From the NCBI GenBank assembly GCA_002356635.1, contig CP023454.1:1596501-1660500 (forward strand): a DNA stretch of 64,000 nt, read 5' to 3'. Source of the DNA: Rhodobacteraceae bacterium QY30. GTDB taxonomy: Bacteria; Pseudomonadota; Alphaproteobacteria; Rhodobacterales; Rhodobacteraceae. The translations under genes were made by a program, and so were the position numbers. The notes below the pieces were generated by a model. It did no database searches, had not been told where the DNA came from, and saw only the letters and a list, made by a program, of their open reading frames with translations. Positions 1 to 8,537 of the stretch are shown in pieces (the first letter of the stretch is position 1; each line of letters opens with the position of its first letter).

Positions 1-313
1 ACCCTCGCACGGGATGTTGCAGGACGTGCACTGGTCCGTGGGGCTGTTTGGCTATTTCCCGACCTATACCCTGGGCAACGTCTATGCGGGATGCCTTTAC
101 CAGGCCATGCAGGGTCAGGTTGCCGGGCTTGAGGAAGGGCTGGCCGCGGGCAATGCCGGGGCGGCGACGGACTGGCTGCGCGATCGCCTGCAGCAGCACG
201 GCGGGCTTTACCGGCCGACCGAAGCGATTACCCGCGCCTGCGGGTTTGCGCCCCATGAAGGCCCGCTACTGGACTATCTCGAAACGAAGTTCCGCAGCCT
301 CTACCGTCTGTAG
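1..313 (+). CDS. Carboxypeptidase Taq (M32 family), C-terminal fragment
   Basis: This is the C-terminal end of a zinc carboxypeptidase of the M32 (Taq) family; the catalytic HEXXH part lies before the window. The reading frame is open from base 2. The segment LQDVHWSVGLFGYFPTYTLG is the characteristic conserved block near the M32 C-terminus, and the closing YLETKFRSLYRL also fits the family end. The enzyme is expected to be cytoplasmic and to trim C-terminal residues from peptides. It converges on ssb, with a ssb terminator hairpin just downstream. The 5' end is missing because of the window edge, not truncation. Confidence 0.9.
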   Translation, partial: PSHGMLQDVHWSVGLFGYFPTYTLGNVYAGCLYQAMQGQVAGLEEGLAAGNAGAATDWLRDRLQQHGGLYRPTEAITRACGFAPHEGPLLDYLETKFRSLYRL

Positions 314-330
314 ACCGGCATCCAGCCACG

Positions 331-361
331 AAAAAGCGCGCGAAGGCTACCTCGCGCGCTT
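331..361 (-). terminator. Rho-independent terminator of ssb
   Basis: A 9-bp perfect stem (AGCGCGCGA / TCGCGCGCT, arms 335-343 and 352-360) is followed, on the minus strand, by a run of five T (331-335). It sits 20 nt beyond the ssb stop codon and also separates ssb from the convergent carboxypeptidase gene. Confidence 0.8.
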
Positions 362-379
362 ATGTCTTTCCAGGGCCGA

Positions 380-907
380 TCAGAACGGGATTTCGTCGTC
401 CAGGTCGCTGCGGCCGCCGCCGAAGCCGCCCGGGGACGAGGTGCCCGACGACCCGGACGACGTGCCGCCGTAACCGCTGCCACCCGACCCGCCGCCGTAG
501 CCGCGATCATCGTAATCGCCGCCCGGGGCGCCACCACCCGCGCCGCCGCCTTCGCCACGCCCATCAAGCAGCGTCAGTTCCCCCCGGTAGGGCCGCAGCA
601 CGATTTCGGTGGTGTAGCGATCCTGCCCCGACTGGTCCTGCCATTTGCGGGTTTCCAGCGCCCCTTCGATATAGACCTTCGATCCCTTGCGCAGATACTG
701 CTCGGCGATCTTGGCCAGCGGCTCGGAGAAGATCGCGACCGAATGCCATTCCGTCCGCTCCTTCCGTTCGCCCGAATTGCGGTCGCGCCAGGTTTCGGAC
801 GTGGCGATGCGCAGGTTCACGACCTTGCCGCCGTTCTGGAACGACCGCACCTCGGGATCGCGGCCAAGATTGCCGACGATGATGACCTTGTTGACCGATC
901 CAGCCAT
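380..907 (-). CDS. ssb: Single-stranded DNA-binding protein
   Basis: SSB coats single-stranded DNA in replication, recombination and repair. The 175-residue protein starts [20 protein letters not shown], the usual start of the OB-fold domain (about residues 1-110). A long glycine-rich linker follows, and it ends in the acidic tip DLDDEIPF that docks partner proteins. The open frame runs further upstream, but this ATG (905-907) is where SSB homology begins, so it is chosen. In many alphaproteobacteria ssb is divergent from uvrA; here the divergent neighbour is a PepSY gene instead. I looked for a Rhodobacter-type SOS box upstream and did not see one. Confidence 0.95.
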   Translation of the reverse strand: MAGSVNKVIIVGNLGRDPEVRSFQNGGKVVNLRIATSETWRDRNSGERKERTEWHSVAIFSEPLAKIAEQYLRKGSKVYIEGALETRKWQDQSGQDRYTTEIVLRPYRGELTLLDGRGEGGGAGGGAPGGDYDDRGYGGGSGGSGYGGTSSGSSGTSSPGGFGGGRSDLDDEIPF

Positions 908-1168
908 GTTGCGACCTTTCCAAAGATTCTCCGGGCTTCGTGTTAGACCATCCAGCCCGGGTTCACAAAGCCCGAAGTGGCGGCGATGTTCCGCGAAACC
1001 GGCGGGAAAACAGGCGGATTGCATCTCAAACCTTGGGGGTAGATGCGCCTTTCGGCCGCGGCTGCACCTGAAAACCGATGGCGCCGCGGCGCGGCATGAC
1101 CGAGGTGGTCCCCGTCCGAAGCGGCGTACCGGCCGCCCGGGCAGGTTCCCACCCGAAAGGAAATGCTG

Positions 1169-1414
1169 ATGAACCGTTTCTCGATGATCGCCACCGCCGC
1201 GTTGATGTCGCTGTCGCTGGGTCTGCCCGCGCTGGCGGAAGAAAAGGTCGACCCTGCGGTGCAAGAGAAACTGACCGCCCAACTGGTGAAAGAGGGCTAC
1301 GAGGTCCGCAAGATCCAGATGGAGGACGGCCTGGTCGAAGCCTACGCCGTGAAGGACGGAAAGACCTATGAGATGTATTTCGACAAGGACCTAAAGGTTG
1401 TGAAGAAAGACTGA
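1169..1414 (+). CDS. Exported PepSY-domain protein
   Basis: This 81-residue protein has an N-terminal signal peptide (MNRFSM, then a hydrophobic stretch ending LPALAEE) and one PepSY-like module with the segments [12 protein letters not shown] and [12 protein letters not shown]. PepSY modules are small periplasmic domains, often found beside membrane cytochromes and flavoproteins. An ATG also exists at 1163, but AAGGA (1157-1161) is spaced properly only for the ATG at 1169. It is followed at 84 nt by a cytochrome b561 gene and then a membrane-bound LuxR regulator, all in the same direction, which suggests a shared membrane redox or signalling role. The exact function is unknown. Confidence 0.75.
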   Translation: MNRFSMIATAALMSLSLGLPALAEEKVDPAVQEKLTAQLVKEGYEVRKIQMEDGLVEAYAVKDGKTYEMYFDKDLKVVKKD

Positions 1415-1498
1415 CTTCCATGACGTTTGCGGCGGCGCGGGGTGCCTCTTGCCCCGTGCCGCCGAATTTTCGCGGCTTTCGCCGCAAGGGGGTTCGTC

Positions 1499-2062
1499 AT
1501 GTCCGTTATCTCGTCCGAGGGCCGCAGCGACCATGCAGGCGGCCAGACGCTCCGGGTCTGGGATCCGGTTGTCCGGGTCTTTCACTGGACTCTGGTGAGT
1601 TGTTTCATCACCAACGCCTTCCTGAACAACCCCGAGAAGGCGCTTCACCATTACATCGGCTACACCGTCGTCGCCCTGGTGGTCCTTCGGGTGGTCTGGG
1701 GGCTGATCGGCACGCGCCATGCCCGGTTCAGCGATTTTCCGCCTTCGGTCTCTGCCGCGATGGAGCAGGCGCAGGAAATGGTGACGGGCCGTCGCCGCAT
1801 CCACGCCGGACATTCGCCGCTGGGCGCGCTGATGATCTACAACCTTCTGGCAACCTTTCTGGCCATCGGCACAACTGGTTACATGATGTTGACAGTGCGC
1901 TTCTTCGGGATGGATTGGGTCAAGGAACTGCATGAGGTCTTCGTGACCTGGGCGGAAATTTCCGTTGCGGCGCATGTCGCAGCCGTGATTTTCGAAAGTC
2001 GGCGGCTGAAGGTAAACCTTGCCCGCGCTATGGTGACAGGAACCAAGACGATTCCCCGCTAG
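1499..2062 (+). CDS. Cytochrome b561 family protein
   Basis: This is a 187-residue four-helix membrane di-heme cytochrome b of the bacterial b561 type (Ni/Fe-hydrogenase b-subunit-like). Candidate heme ligands are seen in VFHW (His29), ALHHYIG (His50/51), the GHSPLG segment, and the last helix with ISVAAHVAAVIF. Such proteins pass electrons between quinol and a periplasmic partner. The ATG at 1499 is preferred over the upstream in-frame ATG at 1427 because family homology (LRVWDPVVRVFHW) starts soon after it. The preceding PepSY protein is a plausible periplasmic partner and the LuxR gene follows at 11 nt. Confidence 0.85.
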   Translation: MSVISSEGRSDHAGGQTLRVWDPVVRVFHWTLVSCFITNAFLNNPEKALHHYIGYTVVALVVLRVVWGLIGTRHARFSDFPPSVSAAMEQAQEMVTGRRRIHAGHSPLGALMIYNLLATFLAIGTTGYMMLTVRFFGMDWVKELHEVFVTWAEISVAAHVAAVIFESRRLKVNLARAMVTGTKTIPR

Positions 2063-2073
2063 AAGGCCAGAGG

Positions 2074-2721
2074 ATGGCAGAAGCAGCGACGACCTCTCTT
2101 CCGGATCCGGCCCCGAATCCTGTGCCGTCCGCGCCGGCCATGGGCACCCTGGGGAAGATGAGCGCGATGCTCGTCGTCCTCATCGCGCTGCAAAGCCTGT
2201 GTCTGATGCTGTTCATGGTCGATCTGGTGACCGACCTGCGGGATCTGGGGGCGCAGGCCTGGACCGAGGTGCATCTCTACACCGAAATTGCGGCCAACCT
2301 GACGCTGATCGTTGCCGTGTTCATCGAGGCGCGGGTGCTTCGCCAGTTGCTGACCCGCCAGGCCCATGCCGAGCGGGTGCTGTCGGTGGCCACCGGTGCG
2401 CTTCACGATGTCATCGAGGGATACTTCGCCCAGTGGGGCCTGACCCCCTCCGAGGCGGATGTCGCGCTTTTCACCATCAAGGGCTATTCCATCGCCGAAA
2501 TCGCCCGGTTGCGCGGTTCGGCCGAAGGGACCGTCAAGACCCATCTGAACGCCATCTACCGCAAGTCGGGCCTGGCCGGACGCAGCCAGTTGGTCAGCAT
2601 CCTGATCGAGGATCTTCTGCGGCCCGATGCGCTGGCACCGGGGGTGCGGGCGGGCGCCGGCGTGGCCGGACCGGGCCGTAGCGGTGGAATCGCGGCCGAG
2701 CCGGTCCGCGCGCGGGGCTGA
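2074..2721 (+). CDS. Membrane-anchored LuxR-type transcription regulator
   Basis: The 215-residue protein has two predicted membrane segments (about residues 28-49 and 70-88) followed by a LuxR-type helix-turn-helix (about 120-180), visible as LTPSEADVALFTIKGYSIAE and GTVKTHLNAIYRKSG. It ends in an alanine/glycine/proline-rich tail. There is no receiver or autoinducer domain, so DNA binding would be tied directly to a membrane signal. The gene lies 11 nt after the cytochrome b561 stop and is almost certainly cotranscribed with it. I infer that it senses the state of the membrane or of the cytochrome/PepSY pair; nothing in the sequence names its targets. Confidence 0.8.
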   Translation: MAEAATTSLPDPAPNPVPSAPAMGTLGKMSAMLVVLIALQSLCLMLFMVDLVTDLRDLGAQAWTEVHLYTEIAANLTLIVAVFIEARVLRQLLTRQAHAERVLSVATGALHDVIEGYFAQWGLTPSEADVALFTIKGYSIAEIARLRGSAEGTVKTHLNAIYRKSGLAGRSQLVSILIEDLLRPDALAPGVRAGAGVAGPGRSGGIAAEPVRARG

Positions 2722-2893
2722 CACCGGGCGTCCTGGACCAACGCCCGACATCCTTCGCCGAGTGGGCCCAATCCGGCCGGAATCCGCCTTTCGCCCGGTC
2801 GCGGCGGCGTGAGCCGTCGTGACGGACTCGTCAAACGCCCGTGAACGCGCTATCACTCCGCCCCAAGGACAACAGTCGGACGAGTGGACAGTG

Positions 2894-3496
2894 ATGCGGC
2901 GTTGTGCGGCGGCCTTGGGGGCCGCGCTGGTGATGGTCGGTGCCGAAGGTGCGTCGGCCGAGGGGCTTTCCCGGATTTCGGCGGGTGGGTCGCGGATGGC
3001 GGTCTTCCGGCAGCAGGCTTCGCTTCTGGATACGCGGCTGGCGCGGCAATACCAGAACAGCACGCGCCTGACCCCGCACGGCAAGAACGGCACCAAGGGC
3101 GATGGCGTGATCCCGGGATATTCCGGCCGCTACAAGGGGGAATACCTTGTGCTGGCCCGCGCCGCTGCGGTGAAACACGGCATTCCCGAAGACCTGTTCC
3201 TGCGGCTGGTCCAGAAGGAATCCGGCTGGAACCCCCAGGCCGTGTCGCCGAAGGGCGCGACGGGGCTGGCGCAACTGATGCCGGACACGGCAGCGCGGCT
3301 GGGGGTGGACCCCACCGACCCGGTTGCCAACCTGAACGGCGGCGCGCGCTACCTGCGGATGATGTATGACCGTTTCGGCAGCTGGCGGTTGGCTCTGGCG
3401 GCCTACAACGCCGGTCCGGGCGCCGTGGACGATGCCGGGGGCGTTCCCGACTACACCGAAACGCAGGACTACGTCGCCGTCATCCTGGGCAGCTGA
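2894..3496 (+). CDS. Lytic transglycosylase, SLT domain
   Basis: This is a periplasmic peptidoglycan-cleaving enzyme of the Slt70/MltE-like goose-lysozyme fold. The 200-residue protein starts with a signal peptide ([19 protein letters not shown], cut near ASA-EG). The catalytic domain lies at about residues 78-190: [20 protein letters not shown] carries the catalytic glutamate in QKESG, followed by [10 protein letters not shown] and [17 protein letters not shown] at 2819 gives a longer frame, but the ATG at 2894 puts the signal peptide at the true N-terminus. The gene is convergent with a small monooxygenase gene only 5 nt away. Confidence 0.88.
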   Translation: MRRCAAALGAALVMVGAEGASAEGLSRISAGGSRMAVFRQQASLLDTRLARQYQNSTRLTPHGKNGTKGDGVIPGYSGRYKGEYLVLARAAAVKHGIPEDLFLRLVQKESGWNPQAVSPKGATGLAQLMPDTAARLGVDPTDPVANLNGGARYLRMMYDRFGSWRLALAAYNAGPGAVDDAGGVPDYTETQDYVAVILGS

Positions 3497-3501
3497 GCCG
3501 G

Positions 3502-3810
3502 TCAGTCCGCCGTGCGCCAGATGCCCCGGGGCGTTTCCTCGATCCGGTAGTCGCGCGGGATGTGCCGCGTGGCCTGCCACCAGATGCTGTCGCGGGTCCG
3601 GGCCTGGTGCGCCTCGAAAGCGGCGCGGTCGGTGAAGGTTTCGAACACCGCAAAGCGCAGCGGATCCGCCATCGACCGGACCACGTCGAACCTCAGGCAC
3701 CCCGGTTCCGCCCGCGTCAGGCGCAGGTGGTCGGGCAACAAGCGCGCCGCGCGGTCGGCCTCGTCCATCGAACGGCAGATCAGGAAACCGGAAAGTGTGA
3801 TGACCGTCAT
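3502..3810 (-). CDS. Antibiotic biosynthesis monooxygenase (ABM/YgiN-like) domain protein
   Basis: This 102-residue protein has the dimeric ferredoxin-like ABM fold, seen in TVITLSGFLICR, EPGCLRFDVVRS and RFAVFETFTDRAAFEAHQ. Relatives include the quinol monooxygenase YgiN and heme-degrading or uncharacterised small oxygenases; the substrate cannot be read from sequence. It is a single-gene unit on the minus strand, between a convergent lytic transglycosylase gene and the SDR gene upstream of it. Confidence 0.75.
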   Translation of the reverse strand: MTVITLSGFLICRSMDEADRAARLLPDHLRLTRAEPGCLRFDVVRSMADPLRFAVFETFTDRAAFEAHQARTRDSIWWQATRHIPRDYRIEETPRGIWRTAD

Positions 3811-3869
3811 GGCGCAACTATAGCGGCAGACCCTCGACCGGCTACGAAAAAATCCGCCTTCGACTGTGT

Positions 3870-4667
3870 CTAGTAGCCCGCCGTCAGCCCGAAATCCAGC
3901 ATCTGCGCGGCCCCGGTGATTCCGGCGGCGGCCGGAGACAGCAGAAACGCGACATTCGCCGCGACCTCGTCCACCGACAGAAACCGGGCGGCCGGTCCCT
4001 GTGGGTAGTGGGCCAGCAACCGGCGCAGATACCCCTCCGGATCGTCGCTGCCGAAACGGTCAGCCTGGCCCTTCAGCATCGGGCTGAGGATGTCCGAGGG
4101 GCAGAGGGCGTTGACCCGGACCCCCAGGGGCGCGAGCTCCAGCGCCAGTGCGCGGCTCATCACCGTCACCCCACCTTTCGACGCGCAATAGATCGCCGCG
4201 CCCGCGTTTCCGACCACACCGGCATCGGACGACAGGTTGACAATCGCGCCCCGCGCCTTTGCCAGCGCCGGAATGGCGCGCGAGCACAGGAAGAAGCTTC
4301 CCTTCAGGTTCACGTCGATGCAGCGGTTCCAATCGGCCTCGGTCGCTCGGGCGCTTTCGCCCTCGACCCAGACGCCGGCCGCGTTCACAAGGCCGTCCAG
4401 CTGCCCGTAGGCGGCGCGCGTGGCGGCGACCACGGCGTCGCATGCGGCCACCTCGCGGATGTCGGCCGGCAGCGCCAAAGCCGCCAGCGGCTTGGCGACG
4501 GAGTCCAGCCGCGCTGCATCGGCATCGGTCAGGACAAGCCGCGCGCCCAGGCGGGACAGCAGTCCGGCCACCGCGCTGCCGACACCGCCCGCGGCCCCGC
4601 TGACCAGAACGACCTTGCCGTCGAACAGGCCGGGCGCAAAGATCGGGGGCAGGGCCGGCGGCTCCAT
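3870..4667 (-). CDS. Short-chain dehydrogenase/reductase
   Basis: This is a classical NAD(P)-dependent SDR of 265 residues. The Rossmann glycine motif is SGAAGGVGSAVAG (about residues 23-35), followed by NAAG. The active-site Ser is in NLSSDAG and the Tyr-Lys pair in YCASKGG. The C-terminal LDFGLTAGY is the usual SDR end. It starts 4 nt after the stop of the MFS exporter gene and is clearly in the same transcript, so it may act on the compound that the transporter moves. The substrate is unknown. Confidence 0.85.
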   Translation of the reverse strand: MEPPALPPIFAPGLFDGKVVLVSGAAGGVGSAVAGLLSRLGARLVLTDADAARLDSVAKPLAALALPADIREVAACDAVVAATRAAYGQLDGLVNAAGVWVEGESARATEADWNRCIDVNLKGSFFLCSRAIPALAKARGAIVNLSSDAGVVGNAGAAIYCASKGGVTVMSRALALELAPLGVRVNALCPSDILSPMLKGQADRFGSDDPEGYLRRLLAHYPQGPAARFLSVDEVAANVAFLLSPAAAGITGAAQMLDFGLTAGY

Positions 4668-4671
4668 CGCG

Positions 4672-5967
4672 TCAACTGGCCGGGGTGGTCATCGAATGCG
4701 GCCTCAGCGTCTCTTCGGCCGGTTCTTCGCTGCCGTCCAGCCGGTCGGCCCGCCGCAGCGCGGGAAATAGCCGCGCCCAAAGCCCGGTCACCCCGATGGT
4801 GCCCAGCCCGCCGAACACCGCCGCACCGACCGGGCCGAGGATCCGGGCTGCGATGCCGCTTTCAAACTCCCCGAGCTCATTCGAACCCGAGATGAACACA
4901 CCCGACACCGAGGCGACGCGGCCCCGCATGTGGTCGGGCGTGACGATCTGCACCAGCGTCTGGCGCACATAAACCGACACCATGTCGGCCGCCCCCAGCG
5001 CGGCCAGCGCCGCCACCGACAGGTAGATGTTCTTCGACAGCGCAAAGACCAGCGTGGCAAAGCCGAAGGCGCCCACGGCCAGGAACATCCGCCGCCCCGC
5101 GTGGCGCGTCAGCGGCCAGCGCGCCAGCACCAGCGCCATCAGCACGGCCCCGATGGCCGGACCCGAACGGAGAAGGCCGAAGCCTTCCGGCCCGACCTGA
5201 AGGATGTCCGAGGCAAAGGCCGGCAGCAGCGCCGTGGCGCCGCCCAGCAGCACCGCGAACAGGTCAAGCGAGATGGCCCCGAGGATGATCTTGTTCGTCC
5301 AGACATAGGCGATGCCTTCACGGATCTGCTGGATCGGGCTGCCCGGCTGGCGCTGGGGCCGGGTGTTGGCGCGCATGAACAGCGTGATCGCGACGCCCAG
5401 CACATAAAGCCCGGCCGCCACCGCATAGGCCAGCGCCGTCGACACGGCGCACAGCAGGCCCCCCAGCCAGGGTCCGATGATCACCGCCCCCTGCCAGCTG
5501 AGCGATTTCAGCGAGATCGCCTGCGGCATGTCGGATTTCGGCACCAGCATCGGCACCAGCGCCGAGGAGGCGGGCGACAGGAAGGCCCGCGCCGCGCCGA
5601 AGACGGCGGCGATGGCAAAGACGTGCCAGACCTGCGGATGCGGCTCCAGCGCCACGGTGACCAGGCCGAGGACGCAGACCGTCTCGACGATCAGGCTGGC
5701 GATCACGATCTTCTTGCGCGAATGCCGGTCGGCCACCGCCCCGGCCCACAGGGTCAGCAGGAACAGCGGCAGGAATTGCGCCAGCCCCACCATCCCCACC
5801 AGGAATGAGCTTTCCTCGATCGAGCGGGTCTGCCGGCCCAGCCCGTAGATCTGCCAGCCGATGCTGATCGCCTCGATCTGGACGGCCAGGTTGACGCAGA
5901 TCATCGCCACCCAGAACAGCGCGAAGTCGCGGTGGCGGAACAGGAACAGGGTGGATGAATCGGCCAT
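4672..5967 (-). CDS. MFS transporter (enterobactin-exporter-like MFS_3 family)
   Basis: This 431-residue inner-membrane protein has about 10-12 hydrophobic segments. Its start, LFLFRHRDFALFWVAM, is typical of the MFS_3 (EntS-like) group of drug or siderophore exporters. The loop GAVADRHSRKKIVI is the conserved MFS loop 2-3 motif. The frame is open further upstream, but the ATG at 5965-5967 matches the family start. The C-terminus is polar (SEEPAEETLRPHSM). It is the first gene of a two-gene unit with an SDR. No siderophore synthesis genes lie nearby, so the cargo is unknown. Confidence 0.85.
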   Translation of the reverse strand: MADSSTLFLFRHRDFALFWVAMICVNLAVQIEAISIGWQIYGLGRQTRSIEESSFLVGMVGLAQFLPLFLLTLWAGAVADRHSRKKIVIASLIVETVCVLGLVTVALEPHPQVWHVFAIAAVFGAARAFLSPASSALVPMLVPKSDMPQAISLKSLSWQGAVIIGPWLGGLLCAVSTALAYAVAAGLYVLGVAITLFMRANTRPQRQPGSPIQQIREGIAYVWTNKIILGAISLDLFAVLLGGATALLPAFASDILQVGPEGFGLLRSGPAIGAVLMALVLARWPLTRHAGRRMFLAVGAFGFATLVFALSKNIYLSVAALAALGAADMVSVYVRQTLVQIVTPDHMRGRVASVSGVFISGSNELGEFESGIAARILGPVGAAVFGGLGTIGVTGLWARLFPALRRADRLDGSEEPAEETLRPHSMTTPAS

Positions 5968-6137
5968 GGCCCGAAGCCTTAGCCGGATTGATGGCCGCGC
6001 CAAGCCGAAAAATGACTTTCCTCCGCACCTTCTGCGACTTGTGCGCGCCTGCGGGCCTTCTGTGCGCCTGCGGCGTTGCAGCCGCAGCATCGCGGCCCTA
6101 GATCAGGACAGAACATCAATAGCCGGACCCCGATGTC

Positions 6138-6731
6138 ATGAATGCGCCCCTCCATAACCCCCGGATTGCCGAACATCCCGTCGACCCGATCTTTGTCGAG
6201 CGCTGGTCGCCCCGGTCCTTCAATGACGAAACCCTGCCCGAATCCGCGCTTCTGACAATGCTGGAAGCTGCGCGTTGGGCGCCCTCGGCCTCGAACCACC
6301 AGCCCTGGCGCTTTGCCTATGGTCTGAGGGGCGATGCGGGGTTCGACGCGATCCTCGGATCGCTGGTGGAGTTCAACGCGGCCTGGGCGGTGAAGGCGGC
6401 GGCGCTGGTCGCCATCGCCTCGAAAACGACGGTCGCCGGTCCCGAAGGGGATGTCCCGAACGCCTTCCACAGCTTTGACGCTGGCGCTGCCTGGGCGAAC
6501 CTTGCGCTTCAGGCGCATCTGTCGGGCCATGTCGCACACGCCATGGGCGGGTTCGATCGGGCAAGGGCCGCCGCCGCGCTGAATCTGCCGGCTGACTACC
6601 AGCTGCAAGCGATTGTGGCCATCGGTCGCCGAGCCGATGCGGCGGCCCTGCCGGAAAAGCTTCGCGCCCGCGAGACGCCGAGCGGCCGCGTGCCGCTTGC
6701 GCAGATCGCCCGGCGTGGCGCCTTCGCCTGA
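6138..6731 (+). CDS. Nitroreductase family protein
   Basis: This is a 197-residue FMN-dependent nitroreductase-like oxidoreductase. The N-terminal RWSPRSFNDETLPESALLTM and EAARWAPSASNHQPWRF contain the FMN phosphate-binding arginine/serine residues of the family. The later AWANLALQAHLSGHVAHAMG is the dimer-interface helix. Such enzymes reduce nitroaromatics, quinones or flavins with NAD(P)H. It is divergent from the MFS gene (170-nt gap) and convergent with guaA. The physiological substrate is unknown. Confidence 0.87.
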   Translation: MNAPLHNPRIAEHPVDPIFVERWSPRSFNDETLPESALLTMLEAARWAPSASNHQPWRFAYGLRGDAGFDAILGSLVEFNAAWAVKAAALVAIASKTTVAGPEGDVPNAFHSFDAGAAWANLALQAHLSGHVAHAMGGFDRARAAAALNLPADYQLQAIVAIGRRADAAALPEKLRARETPSGRVPLAQIARRGAFA

Positions 6732-6810
6732 CGGAACCTTTCAAGTCCGGGCGGGGCGTTTGCTCAAGTCTGGAATCCGATACCGGCAGGCGTGGACCGG
6801 GCGGCGGCGA

Positions 6811-8367
6811 TTATTCCAGTTCGATCGTTCCCGGCGGTTTCGAGGTGCAGTCGTAGAAGACGCGGTTCACGCCCTTCACCTCGTTGATGATCCGGGTGGC
6901 GGTTTCGCCCAGAAAATCATGGCTGAAGGGGTAGTAATCCGCCGTCATCCCGTCGACGGAGGTCACCGCGCGCAGGGCCAGTGCATAGTCATAGGTGCGC
7001 CCGTCGCCCATCACGCCCACGGTCCGCATCGGCAGGATCGCGGCGAAGGCTTGCCAGATCTCATCGTAAAGGCCGTGCTTGCGGATCTGGTCGATATAGA
7101 CCGCATCGGCCCGTCGCAGGATTTCGAGTTTCTCGCGGGTGATCTCGCCGGGGCAGCGGATCGCAAGGCCGGGGCCGGGGAAGGGGTGGCGGCCGATGAA
7201 TTTCTCCGGCAGGCCCAGCTCGCGCCCCAAAGCGCGGACTTCGTCCTTGAACAGCTCGCGCAGGGGTTCAACCAGCTTCAGGCCCATCTTTTCCGGCAGG
7301 CCGCCCACATTGTGGTGCGACTTGATCGTGACCGAAGGCCCGCCCGAGAAGCTGACGCTTTCGATCACGTCAGGATAAAGTGTGCCCTGCGCCAGAAATT
7401 CGGCGCCGTCGATCTGGTTGGCGTATTTCTGGAAGACGTCGATGAACAGCCGGCCGATGGTCTTGCGTTTGATCTCGGGGTCGGACACGCCTTCCAGCGC
7501 GCCCAGGAACAGGTCGGATTCGTCGGCATGGATCAGCGGGATATGGTAGTGATCCCGGAACATCTTCACGACTTCCTCGGCCTCGTTCAGGCGCAGAAGC
7601 CCGTGGTCGACGAAGACACAGGTCAGCTGGTCGCCGATCGCCTCGTGGATCAGCACGGCAGCCACCGAACTGTCGACGCCGCCCGAAAGCCCGCAGATCA
7701 CCTGCTTGTCGCCGACCTGCTGCCGGATCTTCGCGATGGCATCTTCGCGGTAGCTGGCCATCGTCCAGTCGCCGGTGAAGCCCGCAAGCCGCACGAAGTT
7801 TTCGTAAAGCTTCGCACCTTTCGGGGTGTGGTGCACCTCGGGGTGGAACTGCACGGCGTAGAAACGGCGGTTCGGATCGGCGGTGATGGCGAAGGGCGCG
7901 TTGGGCGAGGTGCCGTAGACATCGAACCCCGGCGCGATGCGGCTGACGTGGTCGCCGTGCGACATCCAGACCTGTTCGCGGCCATCCTCGAACCAGCCGT
8001 CCAGAATGGGCAAGGTGGCGGCCGAAGGCGTCACATAGGCGCGGCCGAATTCGGCGGTGCCGTGGCCGCTTTCGACCAGACCGCCCAATTGCTGCATCAT
8101 CGTCTGCTGGCCGTAGCAGATGCCCAGGACGGGCACGCCCATCGACCAGAGGCTTTCGGGCGCGCGTGGGCTGCCGGGGCGGGTCACCGAATCCGGCCCC
8201 CCCGACAGGATCACCGCCTTGGGCGCGAATGCGGCCAGAAAGGCCTCGTCCACGCGGTTGTAGGGGTGGATTTCGCAGTAGACGTTCAGTTCACGCAGGC
8301 GGCGCGCGATCAGCTGCGTCACCTGGCTGCCGAAGTCGATGATAAGAAGGCGCTGATGCTGGGTCAT
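6811..8367 (-). CDS. guaA: GMP synthase (glutamine-hydrolysing)
   Basis: GuaA converts XMP to GMP with glutamine and ATP, the last step of GMP synthesis. The 518-residue protein has an N-terminal class I glutamine amidotransferase domain, with nucleophile Cys in GICYGQQTM and the His/Glu pair in QFHPEVHHT. The ATP pyrophosphatase domain follows with the P-loop [15 protein letters not shown], and the dimerisation domain ends [12 protein letters not shown]. The chosen ATG begins [20 protein letters not shown], the family start; the longer upstream frame is unsupported. It is a single gene, divergent from the MttB-like gene. Confidence 0.97.
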   Translation of the reverse strand: MTQHQRLLIIDFGSQVTQLIARRLRELNVYCEIHPYNRVDEAFLAAFAPKAVILSGGPDSVTRPGSPRAPESLWSMGVPVLGICYGQQTMMQQLGGLVESGHGTAEFGRAYVTPSAATLPILDGWFEDGREQVWMSHGDHVSRIAPGFDVYGTSPNAPFAITADPNRRFYAVQFHPEVHHTPKGAKLYENFVRLAGFTGDWTMASYREDAIAKIRQQVGDKQVICGLSGGVDSSVAAVLIHEAIGDQLTCVFVDHGLLRLNEAEEVVKMFRDHYHIPLIHADESDLFLGALEGVSDPEIKRKTIGRLFIDVFQKYANQIDGAEFLAQGTLYPDVIESVSFSGGPSVTIKSHHNVGGLPEKMGLKLVEPLRELFKDEVRALGRELGLPEKFIGRHPFPGPGLAIRCPGEITREKLEILRRADAVYIDQIRKHGLYDEIWQAFAAILPMRTVGVMGDGRTYDYALALRAVTSVDGMTADYYPFSHDFLGETATRIINEVKGVNRVFYDCTSKPPGTIELE

Positions 8368-8537
8368 GGCCGGGGAATAATGGCCTGTGCCCCGTGGCGC
8401 AAGGGGCTGCGCCACGGCCGCGCGCGGCGCCGGGGCCGGGGGAATGTCGCTTTTGACACACAAGGGGCGAAAACTGCCGTCGGGGGGAGGGGCCGATCGC
8501 TCATAAGGAGCAGAGATTTTTACCGGGAGAGATGCGC

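Noticed and set aside
908-1168. SOS (LexA) box upstream of ssb
   Set aside because: I looked for GTTC-N7-GTTC or GAAC-N7-GAAC and found only partial matches.
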